A stretch of DNA of 64,000 nt from contig NZ_JAEQMU010000002.1 of the NCBI RefSeq assembly GCF_017908035.1, forward strand, positions 434,001 to 498,000. Reading direction: 5' to 3'. The translations under genes were made by a program, and so were the position numbers. The notes under the pieces are model-generated. The model made no database searches. It was not told the DNA's origin and saw only the letters and a program-made list of their open reading frames with translations. Below are positions 54,197 through 63,689 of the stretch, piece by piece. The stretch's first letter is position 1, and each line of letters begins with the position of its first letter. Origin of the DNA: Sphingobacterium tabacisoli (GTDB taxonomy: Bacteria > Bacteroidota > Bacteroidia > Sphingobacteriales > Sphingobacteriaceae).

Positions 54197-54745
54197 ATGA
54201 TATTTTATAAGCTCTTTTGGGTATTTACAAAGATAGGCTTTTTTGGATTCGGTGGAGGTTATGCTATGCTATCCCTGATTCAGGAAGAAGTTGTCGATCG
54301 AAATAGTTGGATGACTAAGCAGGAATTTACCGACCTCGTTGCGATTTCGCAGCTTACTCCAGGACCTATTGGTATTAATACAGCAACCTATGCTGGCTAC
54401 AGTGCTTTGATACATGCAGGATATACCCATCCGATAGCTATGTTGGGAGCTGCGATGACGACCATTGCTTTATGCTTACCTTCTTTTGCCATGATATCAG
54501 TGATATCTTATTTCTTCTTGAAATTTAGATCTAATAGGTATTTTTCGTCAGCGATGGATGGTATCCGACCTATCAGTCTTGCGTTAATTGCTTTAGCAGC
54601 TCTCTCGCTCACCAATGAAGATAATTTTATTGACTATATGAGTCCTATTCTATTTATTACAGCTATAGTGTGTTCGGTCAAATTTAAAGTTCATCCCATT
54701 CTTATACTGTTAGGGGCAGCACTTGTTGGACTTGTTATATATTGA
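54197..54745 (+). CDS. Chromate transporter family, second half (ChrA C-type)
   Basis: Also 182 residues; GFFGFGGGYAMLSLIQEEVVDRNSWM and ISQLTPGPIGINTATYAGY are the paired CHR motifs, with PGPI in place of PGVF in its partner. The two genes form the antiparallel heterodimer typical of short-chain CHR pairs. Confidence 0.9.
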   Translation: MIFYKLFWVFTKIGFFGFGGGYAMLSLIQEEVVDRNSWMTKQEFTDLVAISQLTPGPIGINTATYAGYSALIHAGYTHPIAMLGAAMTTIALCLPSFAMISVISYFFLKFRSNRYFSSAMDGIRPISLALIALAALSLTNEDNFIDYMSPILFITAIVCSVKFKVHPILILLGAALVGLVIY

Positions 54746-54842
54746 TTGGAGTATATTTGTGTTATTTTGGACTATAAACGGCGCGATTTATGTTTTGACT
54801 TTCTATATTTAGCTAATTTAGTTTACTCAAAGAAATAGATAT

Positions 54843-55382
54843 ATGAGATTTAATACCCAACCTACTCTTGAGAACGATCAAGTTATTCTATTACCGCTAC
54901 AGGAAGGAGATTTTGAAGATTTGTATAACGTAGCCTCTGATCCAGAAATATGGAGTCAGCACCCTAGCAAAGATCGTTGGAAAAGAGATGTCTTTGAAGT
55001 GTTTTTCGAAGGAGCAATGCAGAGTAAAGGAGCTTTCAAGATTATTGATAAAAAAACGGGCGGGGTGGTAGGAAGTACAAGGGTGTATGACTTTGACGAA
55101 TCTAATAATAGTATCTTTGTTGGTTATACCTTTTACGGTGTGCCCTATTGGGGTACAGGTATTAATAAAGGTGTAAAAAAGCTGATGTTGGATTACCTTT
55201 TTCAATTTGTTTCTAAAGTTATCCTGCACGTCGGTTCGGGAAACCTAAGGTCACAAATTGCTGTGGTACGTCTTGGTGCAGAAAAAGTGGATGAGGTGGA
55301 AGTCGGATATTATGGTGATGTTCCGAAGATTAACTACGTTTATGAAATCACCAAAAGTAGCTGGAGTAAAAATACGATATAA
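54843..55382 (+). CDS. GNAT-family N-acetyltransferase (RimJ/RimL-like)
   Basis: A protein of 179 residues. Features: LEDDQVIL-like opening (LENDQVILLPLQEGDFEDLY), strands KTGGVVGSTRVYDF and IFVGYTFYGVPYWGTGINKGVKKLMLDYLF, the acetyl-CoA pyrophosphate-binding loop in variant form, then RSQIAVVRLGAEKV. Substrate unknown. A small gene follows 8 bases later. Confidence 0.88.
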   Translation: MRFNTQPTLENDQVILLPLQEGDFEDLYNVASDPEIWSQHPSKDRWKRDVFEVFFEGAMQSKGAFKIIDKKTGGVVGSTRVYDFDESNNSIFVGYTFYGVPYWGTGINKGVKKLMLDYLFQFVSKVILHVGSGNLRSQIAVVRLGAEKVDEVEVGYYGDVPKINYVYEITKSSWSKNTI

Positions 55383-55390
55383 TAGAGCCA

Positions 55391-55678
55391 ATGGAAAAAA
55401 AAGAACTTTATCCTTTTCTTAAAGAAATACAGACTAAAGTAGCTCAGAATGATAATCAATTGGATTTAGTAATGGTTTATGATAAGGTTGATGAGGTGAT
55501 TAAGAACCATGATTTTTATCACCAGACGCCTTACTTTTTATCAGAATGGCTCATTCTAAAAGAGCAGATTTTAAGATCTGACTCCGAGTCATTGGGATAT
55601 TTCGAGCGATTTTTAGAGAATATAATGTATGAAAGTGCTACAGGGGTATATTCAGCATACGTGGATAATAATCTCTAG
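55391..55678 (+). CDS. Hypothetical protein
   Basis: A soluble helical protein of 95 residues (PFLKEIQTKVAQNDNQLDLVMVYDKVDEVIKNHDFYHQTP). No family recognised. Close spacing after the GNAT gene suggests cotranscription. Confidence 0.55.
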   Translation: MEKKELYPFLKEIQTKVAQNDNQLDLVMVYDKVDEVIKNHDFYHQTPYFLSEWLILKEQILRSDSESLGYFERFLENIMYESATGVYSAYVDNNL

Positions 55679-55726
55679 AGAAGCTGTTCCAGATAGCGGA
55701 TTGGCTGATGATGCTAATTTCTTTGG

Positions 55727-55909
55727 CTATTCGTTTGTGATAAACCTTCGAAAGGAGAATACTCCTGTAAGGCAGGTCGCTAACAGAGCATGTATTACAA
55801 ACTCAACCTTTCCTACAGGAAGGATATAGCTGGATATGAAAAGCATAACAAGGAAGTAAATTGCGAAATAGGTAAATAGCAGTATTACAAAAGGCTTGAT
55901 TTGTAGCAT
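55727..55909 (-). CDS. Possible small membrane protein
   Basis: A 60-codon frame from an ATG at 55909 encodes two hydrophobic helices (FVILLFTYFAIYFLVMLFI and EFVIHALLATCLTGVFSF). Composition looks protein-like, but there is no clear ribosome binding site or neighbour to support it. Confidence 0.38.
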   Translation of the reverse strand: MLQIKPFVILLFTYFAIYFLVMLFISSYILPVGKVEFVIHALLATCLTGVFSFRRFITNE

Positions 55910-56399
55910 AATTTTAAATATTAGCTGTGCATAGAAAATTAATTTCGGGCATTTGAACTATTATTGACTTCTTAACGCAATGCACTAAAACACGTTGTTA
56001 AGGAGTCCTTTACTTATAAGAACGCTTTTTTCTTAGAATTGTTTATTTTATGAGCCATAAGCTTGTTTTTTAGGATGTCAGCTTTGTGTTCCCAAGCAAC
56101 TCTTGGATGAAGTTAGGAAATAGAAAACCAATTTTGAAGGGCTTTACAAAAGCATAATAATTTGATAATCCGTATGATGTTTTCGGCTCTAGTTATTTTT
56201 AAATGGTAAAAACGGTTTTGTGATTGTCTCCTAATTTTTTACTTTTGCCTCATCGATCATTAAAGTTGAAAAGAATAAAAATAAAAGTCATGTAATACGT
56301 TGTCAATATTCGGAAAGAGAGTTAGTTGTTTGGAAGAGATTTCGACAGCTGCTATTCTTGTGGTTTGATAGATGTATGTTATACTTTGAATTTTATAAA
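55910..56399. other. Noncoding region upstream of the RNA ligase
   Basis: About 490 AT-rich bases. It contains an imperfect 9-bp stem, CTTCTTAAC (55968-55976) with GTTAAGGAG (55997-56005), and presumably the promoter of the RNA ligase operon. I see no other gene. Confidence 0.5.
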
Positions 56400-57098
56400 A
56401 TGGAATCAACAAAATATGGTCGTACCTACCATTTCCCTTTTTCACCGGGGACAAGCAGTGACGATCGTTTTAATCATAATTATTGGGAAGATATACAGTG
56501 CTTTTCGGAGTTGTTGTATACCGAAAAGTTGGATGGAGAAAATAATTGCCTCTCCAAACGAGGAGTGTTTGCAAGATCCCATGCGGCTCCAACAATTTCA
56601 CCTTGGACAGCACAACTACGCGAGCACTGGGCTAGTCTTAAAAACGACTTAGGGGATTTGGAGTTTTTTGGTGAGAATCTATATGCTGTACACTCGATTG
56701 AATATACTAAGCTAGAGCATTATTATTATGTGTTTGCCGCACGTATAAAAGATATGTGGCTTTCCTGGGAGGAGGTATGCTTCTATGCCGAGTTGTTCGA
56801 CTTGCCTATGGTCCCTGTATTGAAAAAGACGAGCGTAAAGGAGTTAAGTACGCATCAGCTTTGGTCAGATGTGGAGAAATTGGCCGCTCAGGTTTCGACG
56901 TTTGGGTCTATCGACCCAAAGACAGGAGAAGTATGTACTTCCGAGGGGTTGGTATGTAGAAATGTGAATGCTTATTCTGTGGCTGAGTTTCCGCATCATG
57001 TTTTTAAATATGTGAGAAAGGGGCACGTGCAGACGGATGAACATTGGACGAGATCATGGAGAAGAACGCCGCTGATTTGGGAAAGGGGGGATCTGTAA
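56400..57098 (+). CDS. ATP-dependent RNA ligase (T4 Rnl2-like nucleotidyltransferase)
   Basis: A protein of 232 residues from the ATG at 56400; the longer frame from 56358 has no support. Nucleotidyltransferase motifs: I, Lys43 in EKLDGENN; III, LEFFGENLYAVHSI; IV, SEGLVCR; V, VFKYVRKGH. Such ligases seal 3'-OH/5'-phosphate RNA ends with ATP. It carries no long C-terminal domain, so it is a minimal ligase. Its stop overlaps the next ATG (TAATG); the pair with HD-Pnk makes a heal-and-seal system like that studied in Runella. Confidence 0.88.
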   Translation: MESTKYGRTYHFPFSPGTSSDDRFNHNYWEDIQCFSELLYTEKLDGENNCLSKRGVFARSHAAPTISPWTAQLREHWASLKNDLGDLEFFGENLYAVHSIEYTKLEHYYYVFAARIKDMWLSWEEVCFYAELFDLPMVPVLKKTSVKELSTHQLWSDVEKLAAQVSTFGSIDPKTGEVCTSEGLVCRNVNAYSVAEFPHHVFKYVRKGHVQTDEHWTRSWRRTPLIWERGDL

Positions 57099-58207
57099 TG
57101 ACTTGGAAATTGACAGAAAGCAAGGAGTGGGAGATTTTAGAAAAGAAATTCTCTTGGGTTGATGATATGCAGTATGTACCTCAGGACCCTTTGCATCATG
57201 CTGAAGGAAATGTGGCTGTGCATACGCAGATGGTCATAGATAGTCTGTTGAAAAACGCTGATTTTCAGTATTTAAATGAGCAACAAAAAGAAGTGCTTTG
57301 GACATCAGCGTTAATGCATGATATTGAGAAGCGGTCTACGACATTAATTGATGCGGCGGGGCGGGTGAGTTCGCCTAGTCATGCGCGCAAAGGCGCTCAG
57401 ACTACACGTAAAATTTTGTTTAGAGATGTTGATACGCCATTTAATATCCGGGAGAAAATTGTGTCACTAGTACGTTATCACGGACTTCCTTTATGGCTGA
57501 TGGATAAACCTGATCCTATGAAAAGTGCTTTGGAAGCCTCTCTACAATTGGATTTGAGCCACTTGAAAATCTTAGCCAAAGCTGATGCTAAAGGCCGAAT
57601 CTGTCAGGATATGGATGCATTAATGTATGCGTTGGAGATGTTTGAACTGTATACTAAAGAAATCGGTTGTTGGCAATCTGCACCTAGTTTTAAGACTCCT
57701 AATGCGCGTTTTACCTACTTTAATGCCTTAGATAGTTATGTGGATTATGTCCCCTTTGATCGTTTTAAATCGGAGGTCATCCTATTGTCAGGGCTACCCG
57801 GAATGGGGAAGGATTATTACATTTCGAAGTTGGATAAGGATCTGCCTGTTATCAGTCTGGATGATATACGTAGAAAATATCGCATTGACCCAACGGATAA
57901 GAAACGGAACGGTTGGGTAGTACAGGAAGCAAAGGAAATGGCAAAAAAATATCTTCGAGCAGGGCAGGGATTTATATGGAATGCAACCAATATCACCGCA
58001 TTGATGAGAAAGCAACTTATTGATTTGTTTGTCGATTATCAGGCTTATGTGAAATTGTTTTATATTGAGAAGCCTTATCACATTTGGAGGATGCAGAATA
58101 AGAATCGAGCCTATCCTTTGCCCGATATGGTATTGGATAAGATGTTACATAATCTGGAGGTACCCCAACTGACGGAAGCCCATGAGGTTCATTATGAAGT
58201 CTATTAA
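57098..58207 (+). CDS. HD-domain/polynucleotide kinase RNA end-healing enzyme (HD-Pnk)
   Basis: A protein of 369 residues from the ATG at 57098, chosen for the one-base overlap with the ligase stop. The N-terminal HD domain (about 30-190) has VHTQM and ALMHDIEK with the His-Asp metal pair at 74-75, and would remove 2',3'-cyclic phosphate. The C-terminal P-loop kinase (about 225-369) has SGLPGMGKDYY (P-loop 232-239) and LDDIRRKY, matching the 5'-OH polynucleotide kinase active site. It converts broken RNA ends into substrates for the adjacent ligase. The domain order is that of the characterised Runella slithyformis HD-Pnk. Confidence 0.9.
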   Translation: MTWKLTESKEWEILEKKFSWVDDMQYVPQDPLHHAEGNVAVHTQMVIDSLLKNADFQYLNEQQKEVLWTSALMHDIEKRSTTLIDAAGRVSSPSHARKGAQTTRKILFRDVDTPFNIREKIVSLVRYHGLPLWLMDKPDPMKSALEASLQLDLSHLKILAKADAKGRICQDMDALMYALEMFELYTKEIGCWQSAPSFKTPNARFTYFNALDSYVDYVPFDRFKSEVILLSGLPGMGKDYYISKLDKDLPVISLDDIRRKYRIDPTDKKRNGWVVQEAKEMAKKYLRAGQGFIWNATNITALMRKQLIDLFVDYQAYVKLFYIEKPYHIWRMQNKNRAYPLPDMVLDKMLHNLEVPQLTEAHEVHYEVY

Positions 58208-58280
58208 AGGGTATAGAATTATTTTAATAAGAGATTACTCATCCATATATTTTTCACCAAGATTGAATGGAAATTTGCGA

Positions 58281-58308
58281 TAAGAACCAGAGATAGATCT
58301 GGTTCTTA
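58281..58308 (+). terminator. Terminator after HD-Pnk
   Basis: TAAGAACCAGA pairs with TCTGGTTCTTA (11 bp) around GATAGA, followed by TTGTATAAT; located 74 bases after the stop codon. The remaining bases to 58522 hold nothing else recognisable. Confidence 0.7.
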
Positions 58309-58522
58309 TTGTATAATAGGAGAGACTCCCAGTGTTTTCTTTTGAGACGCACTGTTTTTGTTCGTGACAACCATTGAGCTATTGCTTTTTGAGTAGCCTG
58401 GATAGGCAAAGCTGTGTGCAGGCTGAGGTTAGAGGTTTTTTTTTGTTTAGAATTGTTCTTAATAAAGCGCGCGCCTGCTGTTTAAATACCTACCTTTGTC
58501 TTATCTGAAAGCAGTAAGAGCT

Positions 58523-59377
58523 ATGATAAGAAAAAAGAACATACCCGTTAGATCCTTACCTGAGGAGTGTTTCCAAAGGATTGTTGTCGAACGTATTTCC
58601 TCAGATTTTTTCGAAAATGATAAAGGATTGAATATTTCACACAGGCATGATTATCATATTTTTGTTTTACAGGAAAAAGGGACTATTCATGCCGAAGTTG
58701 ATTTTGAAGCTTATGTAAACTCTGAGCCTGGTATAATGTATCAGTCTCCCGGACAAGTACATCGGGCATTGAAGGCCGAGGATGCTAATGTATACATGTT
58801 GGCAATATACTCTGATAATATAAATGCGAATTACCTCGCAATGTTACAGTATCTTACTCCCTTAAAGCCGTTGACAATAGATACTACGGATTTATCCGTG
58901 CTTAAGCAAGCTTTTGACCTGTGTGTAAATTTTTTCAATCAGAAGAAACATACGCTTTATTTGACGATGTTAAAGGATTCTTGTAATGCAGTGGTGGGGT
59001 TAATTATATCTCGATATCTAAGAGAATCTAAGTCTTTAGATTTATTATCGCGTTTTGAAAGGGTAACCAAAGCCTTTTTCTCGTCTTTAGAAGAATATTT
59101 TTGGACAATTAAGCGACCTGCTCAATACGCTCAAAAGCTTAACATCTCTATTGCTTATCTCAACGAATGTGTGAAAAATGAAACTGGTTTTTCTGTTAGC
59201 TATCATATCCAACAAAGAATCATCTTAGAGGCTAAGCGCCTGCTCTATCACTCTGAAAAGTCAATAAAGGAAATATCTCTAGCGCTCGGGTATGATGATT
59301 ATGCCTATTTTTCTAGGGTGTTCAAGAAATCTACCGGAGTGACTGCGATTGGATTTCGGAATGGAAACCGCGAATAG
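58523..59377 (+). CDS. AraC-family transcriptional regulator
   Basis: A protein of 284 residues from the ATG at 58523 (a TTG at 58496 is in frame). N-terminal cupin-like region (ISHRHDYHIFVLQEKGTIHAEVDFE, PGIMYQSPGQVHRA), C-terminal double HTH (KLNISIAYLNECVKNETGFSVSYHI and KEISLALGYDDYAYFSRVFKKSTGVTAIGFR). The siderophore-interacting gene starts 78 bases later on the same strand, a pairing commonly seen for AraC regulators of iron-uptake functions. Confidence 0.9.
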   Translation: MIRKKNIPVRSLPEECFQRIVVERISSDFFENDKGLNISHRHDYHIFVLQEKGTIHAEVDFEAYVNSEPGIMYQSPGQVHRALKAEDANVYMLAIYSDNINANYLAMLQYLTPLKPLTIDTTDLSVLKQAFDLCVNFFNQKKHTLYLTMLKDSCNAVVGLIISRYLRESKSLDLLSRFERVTKAFFSSLEEYFWTIKRPAQYAQKLNISIAYLNECVKNETGFSVSYHIQQRIILEAKRLLYHSEKSIKEISLALGYDDYAYFSRVFKKSTGVTAIGFRNGNRE

Positions 59378-59455
59378 TCCTATTATTACTCTTTTTCATC
59401 CTTTCTGTGTTTGCCAATTGTAGCGTTCTTTGGTTTTACAAAAAAATATAAGATT

Positions 59456-60166
59456 ATGCCTACAGCACCCAAATGGTTATTTGATACCCTTGATTTGTTT
59501 ATGTCAAAACTGCCTGGCACAGAGGTGGTCAGAACTGAATATTTATCGCCATCAGTAAAGTTAATTAAGTTGACGGGGCTTTTTGATGAGCTTCACGTTC
59601 CAGTAGGAGCATTTTTTGATATTCGTATCAGTGATACGGAAGCCCGCCGATATACTATTTCATCTATTAATCGAGAGAATAGTACACTTGATTTAATTGT
59701 TTATTTGCATGGTCAGGGTCCAGGCAGCAAATATATGGATGGTTTGCAGAGGGGGGATGAGATTTATTTAAATAAACCACGAACAGATCAGAAATATCAT
59801 AATCACTTGGTAGAAAATTTGGTGTTCTTTGGTGATGAGACTTCTTTGGCTCTTGCAATTTCTTTTCTTCCTGTGGTACGGGAACATGGGCAGCAGATTC
59901 AATTTATATTTGAACTGGATGAAGAAAATAGAAATGTTCCTCAGGTTTTGGGAATAAATCATAGCCTGGTATTTCCAAAAGGAGAGATATTTAGGGATCC
60001 TGAAAGTATAGCCGCTATAGATGTGCTTAAATATGAAACATGGAAATACTTTGTTCTGACAGGAAATGTGAAGTCTGTCCAGGCTTTTAGAAAAGCAGTG
60101 AAAATGCATATGCCATCTAAAGTAAAAGCTCACGGTTTTTGGCTTGAAGGAAAAAACGGACTATAA
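59456..60166 (+). CDS. Siderophore-interacting protein family, second copy
   Basis: A protein of 236 residues from the ATG at 59456. N-terminal FAD-binding barrel with ARRYTISSINRENSTLDLIVYLHGQGPGSKYMDGLQRGDEI and C-terminal NAD-binding-like part (VFFGDETSLALAISFLP). RYTIS replaces the RTYTHR motif of the copy at 30073, so this belongs to a different subgroup of the ferredoxin-reductase-like family. It may reduce a ferric chelate, or another electron acceptor. Confidence 0.82.
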   Translation: MPTAPKWLFDTLDLFMSKLPGTEVVRTEYLSPSVKLIKLTGLFDELHVPVGAFFDIRISDTEARRYTISSINRENSTLDLIVYLHGQGPGSKYMDGLQRGDEIYLNKPRTDQKYHNHLVENLVFFGDETSLALAISFLPVVREHGQQIQFIFELDEENRNVPQVLGINHSLVFPKGEIFRDPESIAAIDVLKYETWKYFVLTGNVKSVQAFRKAVKMHMPSKVKAHGFWLEGKNGL

Positions 60167-60224
60167 TGATCTTTTTAATTTAACGAACGAAAAAAAAACT
60201 TATCTTGTTATCAAAAAGGCTACG

Positions 60225-60722
60225 ATGATTATTAGGAAAGCAGATAAGCAAAAGGATTACGATAACGTATGGGATATTTTCAGTCAGGTGATTTCTACAG
60301 CTGATACATATGTTTTTGATCCCAATACTACAAAAGATAGTTTGGACAAGCATTGGTTTGCGGACTACATGAATACTTTCGTTGCCGAAGACTCGGAGGG
60401 TCGAATGTTAGGCACTTATATTATAAAACCTAACCAAATTGATCTAGGCAATCATATAGCCAATTGTAGCTATATGGTAAACCCGAAATATCATGGACAA
60501 GGAACAGGAAAGCGGCTTTGTGAACACTCGATCGATTTTGCCCGTGAGAAAGGATATTTAGGGATACAGTTTAATATGGTGGTAAGCACAAACCTGGGGG
60601 CAGTTAGCCTCTGGCAGAAGTTTGGTTTCGAGATTATCGGTACGACACCCAAGGGCTTTCGACATCAAGAGTTGGGCTTAGTGGATACCTATATTATGTT
60701 TAAGGATTTGCAAAAAGGATAG
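60225..60722 (+). CDS. GNAT-family N-acetyltransferase
   Basis: A protein of 165 residues from the ATG at 60225 (longer frame overlaps the previous gene). The core motif A is CSYMVNPKYHGQGTGKRLCEHSIDFAREKGY with the acetyl-CoA loop GQGTGKRL, then NLGAVSLWQKFGFEIIGTTPKGF, typical of this fold. Substrate unknown. Confidence 0.9.
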   Translation: MIIRKADKQKDYDNVWDIFSQVISTADTYVFDPNTTKDSLDKHWFADYMNTFVAEDSEGRMLGTYIIKPNQIDLGNHIANCSYMVNPKYHGQGTGKRLCEHSIDFAREKGYLGIQFNMVVSTNLGAVSLWQKFGFEIIGTTPKGFRHQELGLVDTYIMFKDLQKG

Positions 60723-60732
60723 TATCTATCGC

Positions 60733-61782
60733 TTAGTGTTTAGAAAAGCGGAAGCTGTTATCATAGGATTGAACTTTTTCAATGAATCGGAAAATATCAT
60801 GGATAAGGGTTTGACTATGTAATACACCATAAGGTAGGTTCGCTGTTGTTAGTAGTAGGAGTGCTACCTCAGTCGTAAATGCAGCTGTTACTTTGCCTTC
60901 GTTATTTCCGATAAATGTATATTCTTTTGTCTCCTTGTTTTGATTTCTAGCGATAACTTTTGCTCCGAATAAATCTGTTCCGATAGAATAGTTATTGAAT
61001 GCATTAATGGCTATATTCTGCACTTTTTCGTTTCTGAATATACGTGTAAAACCTAGCTTTCGGAGCAAGGCTGTTAATTTCGTAAACCAGTTGAGGTCAA
61101 AACTCATACGAGTTCTTACAATAACATTAGGTAATAGTGTTGACAATACGTGTTGATCCGAAAAATCAAAAGTATAGAAATTTCGAAGACCTGATAAGTC
61201 CGTTTTGAGGGGCAAGGTAAAGCTTTTAATTGGAACGTTTCCCACTTTATAGTGATGATCTATGTGGTTAAATGTCCATCTGTATGCTTGTTCACCGTGT
61301 TTTTCGCCTAAGCCCAATAGGATGAAAATATCGATGGATCGAGTCAGAGGAAGTTCGTTGTAGGCTTGTTGTGCTAAAAGGTTTGTCAATCCAGGCGCGA
61401 GCCCTGCACTTAATATAACGGTAGATTTATGGAATAAGGCTAGGTTTTCCAAAGCCTCTATTTGTTTCAGTGTTTCATATCGTGCCGAAATATCCAAGTA
61501 TATTATTCTTCGACGGATACATGCTTCTACTAATCGGGTATCATTACTGTCAAGACACACAATGACTAGTTTTACATTATCCAAAATGGACTCATCCTGA
61601 AAATGATTTAGGTCAAAGGCCTGGGGGATGACATCATAGGTTAGCTCCTGGGCCTTTTTCCTCGCTTTATCAAAATCCCTTCCGGCAATAATTATTCGAT
61701 GGGGATATAATGGCGCTAGATAAGAGGCTATTTGACTACCAACGGCTCCATAGCCTCCTATGATAAGTATATTTTGTTCCAT
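60733..61782 (-). CDS. Saccharopine dehydrogenase-like NAD(P)-binding protein
   Basis: A protein of 349 residues. N-terminal Rossmann fold (ILIIGGYGAVGSQIASYLAPLYPHRIIIAGRDFDKA, about 4-40) and a middle segment AGLAPGLTNLLAQQAYNELP typical of saccharopine dehydrogenase-like NADP-binding domains. Lysine metabolism is not implied; relatives act as varied oxidoreductases. Convergent with the GNAT gene. Confidence 0.8.
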   Translation of the reverse strand: MEQNILIIGGYGAVGSQIASYLAPLYPHRIIIAGRDFDKARKKAQELTYDVIPQAFDLNHFQDESILDNVKLVIVCLDSNDTRLVEACIRRRIIYLDISARYETLKQIEALENLALFHKSTVILSAGLAPGLTNLLAQQAYNELPLTRSIDIFILLGLGEKHGEQAYRWTFNHIDHHYKVGNVPIKSFTLPLKTDLSGLRNFYTFDFSDQHVLSTLLPNVIVRTRMSFDLNWFTKLTALLRKLGFTRIFRNEKVQNIAINAFNNYSIGTDLFGAKVIARNQNKETKEYTFIGNNEGKVTAAFTTEVALLLLTTANLPYGVLHSQTLIHDIFRFIEKVQSYDNSFRFSKH

Positions 61783-61908
61783 TAGTTATTTCCTTAGCGT
61801 ACAAAATTATGAACCGAATCATTAAAACTTGTTACATCATTTTTACGATTCATTATATCTTAGTGATATATTTGTTTCATTGTTTTAATTTATTATTCGT
61901 GTATTGAT

Positions 61909-62184
61909 ATGGAAACTAAGGTCGTTGAATGTCCCCAACATGGTGTGCAACCATTTGGTCTACTATGTGTGCATTTAGCAGCTAATAACAACTCCATAGC
62001 ATTGGGTTTCTATGAGCATGACGAAGGAGACCTAGGACGACCAGATGCTTGGTGTAGTGCTTGTGAGGACCGTTGGCGAACCGCTGAAAGTGAGGAGGAG
62101 CAAGAGCAGTGGTTTGTCGACTGTGATTTTAAAATTGTTTGTGCTAATTGTTGGGATAACTCTAAAAAACAAAACATAGGTTAA
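61909..62184 (+). CDS. Small cysteine-rich protein with probable zinc site
   Basis: A protein of 91 residues with CPQHG near the N-terminus, CSAC (about 49-52) and CANC (about 82-85), plus an acidic middle. The cysteine/histidine pairs suggest a zinc-ribbon-like fold. No family assigned. Confidence 0.6.
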   Translation: METKVVECPQHGVQPFGLLCVHLAANNNSIALGFYEHDEGDLGRPDAWCSACEDRWRTAESEEEQEQWFVDCDFKIVCANCWDNSKKQNIG

Positions 62185-62255
62185 GTATCCCGTCGAGGTA
62201 ATGGCAATACTGATCGAAATCCTGATTTTTTGTTGGAATAGGAACGATTAAGAGA

Positions 62256-63116
62256 TTATTGATCGTATGTTGTTTTCGGATATAGTTTTTTGAAAGCATT
62301 GTAAACTGCTTGATGGATTACGGTCGCGTGTGTTTCGTCAGGGATATAATCAAACACGATATTCGTGTCCTTGTTGTTTCTAAGGATGTTATATAAGCTT
62401 TCGGCTTCCAAATACATTTTGGTGTCTTCTTCTCTGTTAGGAACACCTAAATAAACATTAACTTTCTTTTTTAGATTTTGCTTTAGAAGCTGTTCTGCAT
62501 TCTTTAGGAGTAGCTGTTCTCCCCACCAAAGGCTAGGGCTAACAATAATATAATCGTTAAATAGGTAGGGACGATTCAGAAGAATTTCTGTAGTCAGAAG
62601 TCCAGCCAAAGACTCTCCAATGATTGTGTTTTTAGTCGTAGTCTTGTACGATTGGTTTATATAGGGTTGTAACTCTTCTTGGATAAAGTCTATAAATTTG
62701 CCAGAACCACCATAGTGGGGGAAACTTGATTTTTGAAATCCCTCTTTCTCTATAAAGTCGGTGTTCTCCACAGCAAAAGTGAAATCTCTACGCCTTGTAT
62801 TACCTTCTATGCCAACTACTATTGAACGCGGAAAACGGGCTATCCAAGGTTGGGTGTTGAAATGTACGGTCCCAGCTACATGCAGCCAATCTTCTTCTTT
62901 TCCTCCATCCAATACATAAATGACCGGATATTTTACAGTGTCCTGGGCGTTATATTCTTCTGGAAGGTATATGTTCAGCGTCCTTTTTTCATTTAGTATT
63001 TTAGATTCTAAAAGTTCAGATTTACCGATGATCAAGGGAGCGCTTTTACTTTGGCAAAGACATAGACTTGTGTAAAGAAGAGTTGTTAAAAGAATAAGTG
63101 CTTGTTTGACTGACAT
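62256..63116 (-). CDS. Secreted esterase of the enterochelin-esterase/esterase D type
   Basis: A protein of 286 residues with a signal peptide (about 1-21). Esterase features: YPVIYVLDGGKEEDW, nucleophile Ser in IIGESLAGLLTTE and the C-terminal DETHATVIHQ histidine. Resembles IroE/BesA-type periplasmic hydrolases. It may cut siderophores or other esters outside the cytoplasm, complementing the cytoplasmic esterase at 24112. Confidence 0.86.
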   Translation of the reverse strand: MSVKQALILLTTLLYTSLCLCQSKSAPLIIGKSELLESKILNEKRTLNIYLPEEYNAQDTVKYPVIYVLDGGKEEDWLHVAGTVHFNTQPWIARFPRSIVVGIEGNTRRRDFTFAVENTDFIEKEGFQKSSFPHYGGSGKFIDFIQEELQPYINQSYKTTTKNTIIGESLAGLLTTEILLNRPYLFNDYIIVSPSLWWGEQLLLKNAEQLLKQNLKKKVNVYLGVPNREEDTKMYLEAESLYNILRNNKDTNIVFDYIPDETHATVIHQAVYNAFKKLYPKTTYDQ

Positions 63117-63311
63117 AATCTGTATACTGAATAAAATAGATATAGCGCTATATTTGATTGGATAGTCCGATATAGCTTTATTAACACAGGGCCAAATATA
63201 ATGTAAAAAGAGCAGATAAATTTAAGAAGAGATTCTGTTTTCTATTTTGGAATATGGTTTCCCGTATTGTTAACGAACACGATTCTCTTAAATTTGACAG
63301 AAAAGCCATAT

Positions 63312-63512
63312 ATGCGAATTACTGCTCAACAACATTTGATTGAAGATATAATAGATGCTATAGCAACCAGTAGCTATGGTATCGGTATCGCTATGAAATG
63401 TGATGTCAAATCAAACTTAGACGGTGATAATTCTTATATCGAATTCGTTCCCAAAAAAGGTTGTACTATCGATATAAAGGATTGGTTCTGGTTTGGGTAT
63501 CACATTCGCTAA
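63312..63512 (+). CDS. Hypothetical small protein
   Basis: A 66-residue product from the ATG at 63312: ITAQQHLIEDIIDAIATSSYGIGIAMKCDVKSN, then IEFVPKKGCTIDIKDWFWFGYHI. Soluble, no recognisable family. A 15-residue longer form starting at 63267 is possible. Confidence 0.45.
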   Translation: MRITAQQHLIEDIIDAIATSSYGIGIAMKCDVKSNLDGDNSYIEFVPKKGCTIDIKDWFWFGYHIR

Positions 63513-63689
63513 CGACAGGCCGGAAAAATTCCGATTGTTGATACACATTTGATTTCTGGTGATCGGTTCCTTTGTGGGCTTCAGAAAGTATCTATCCTTA
63601 AAAATTGTTTTTAATCTATGGTGTGCTGATATTTGTAGGGTTAAATATTGGTGTGTCAAGGGGGAATTCGCCCCGAAATAAAAAATAAT

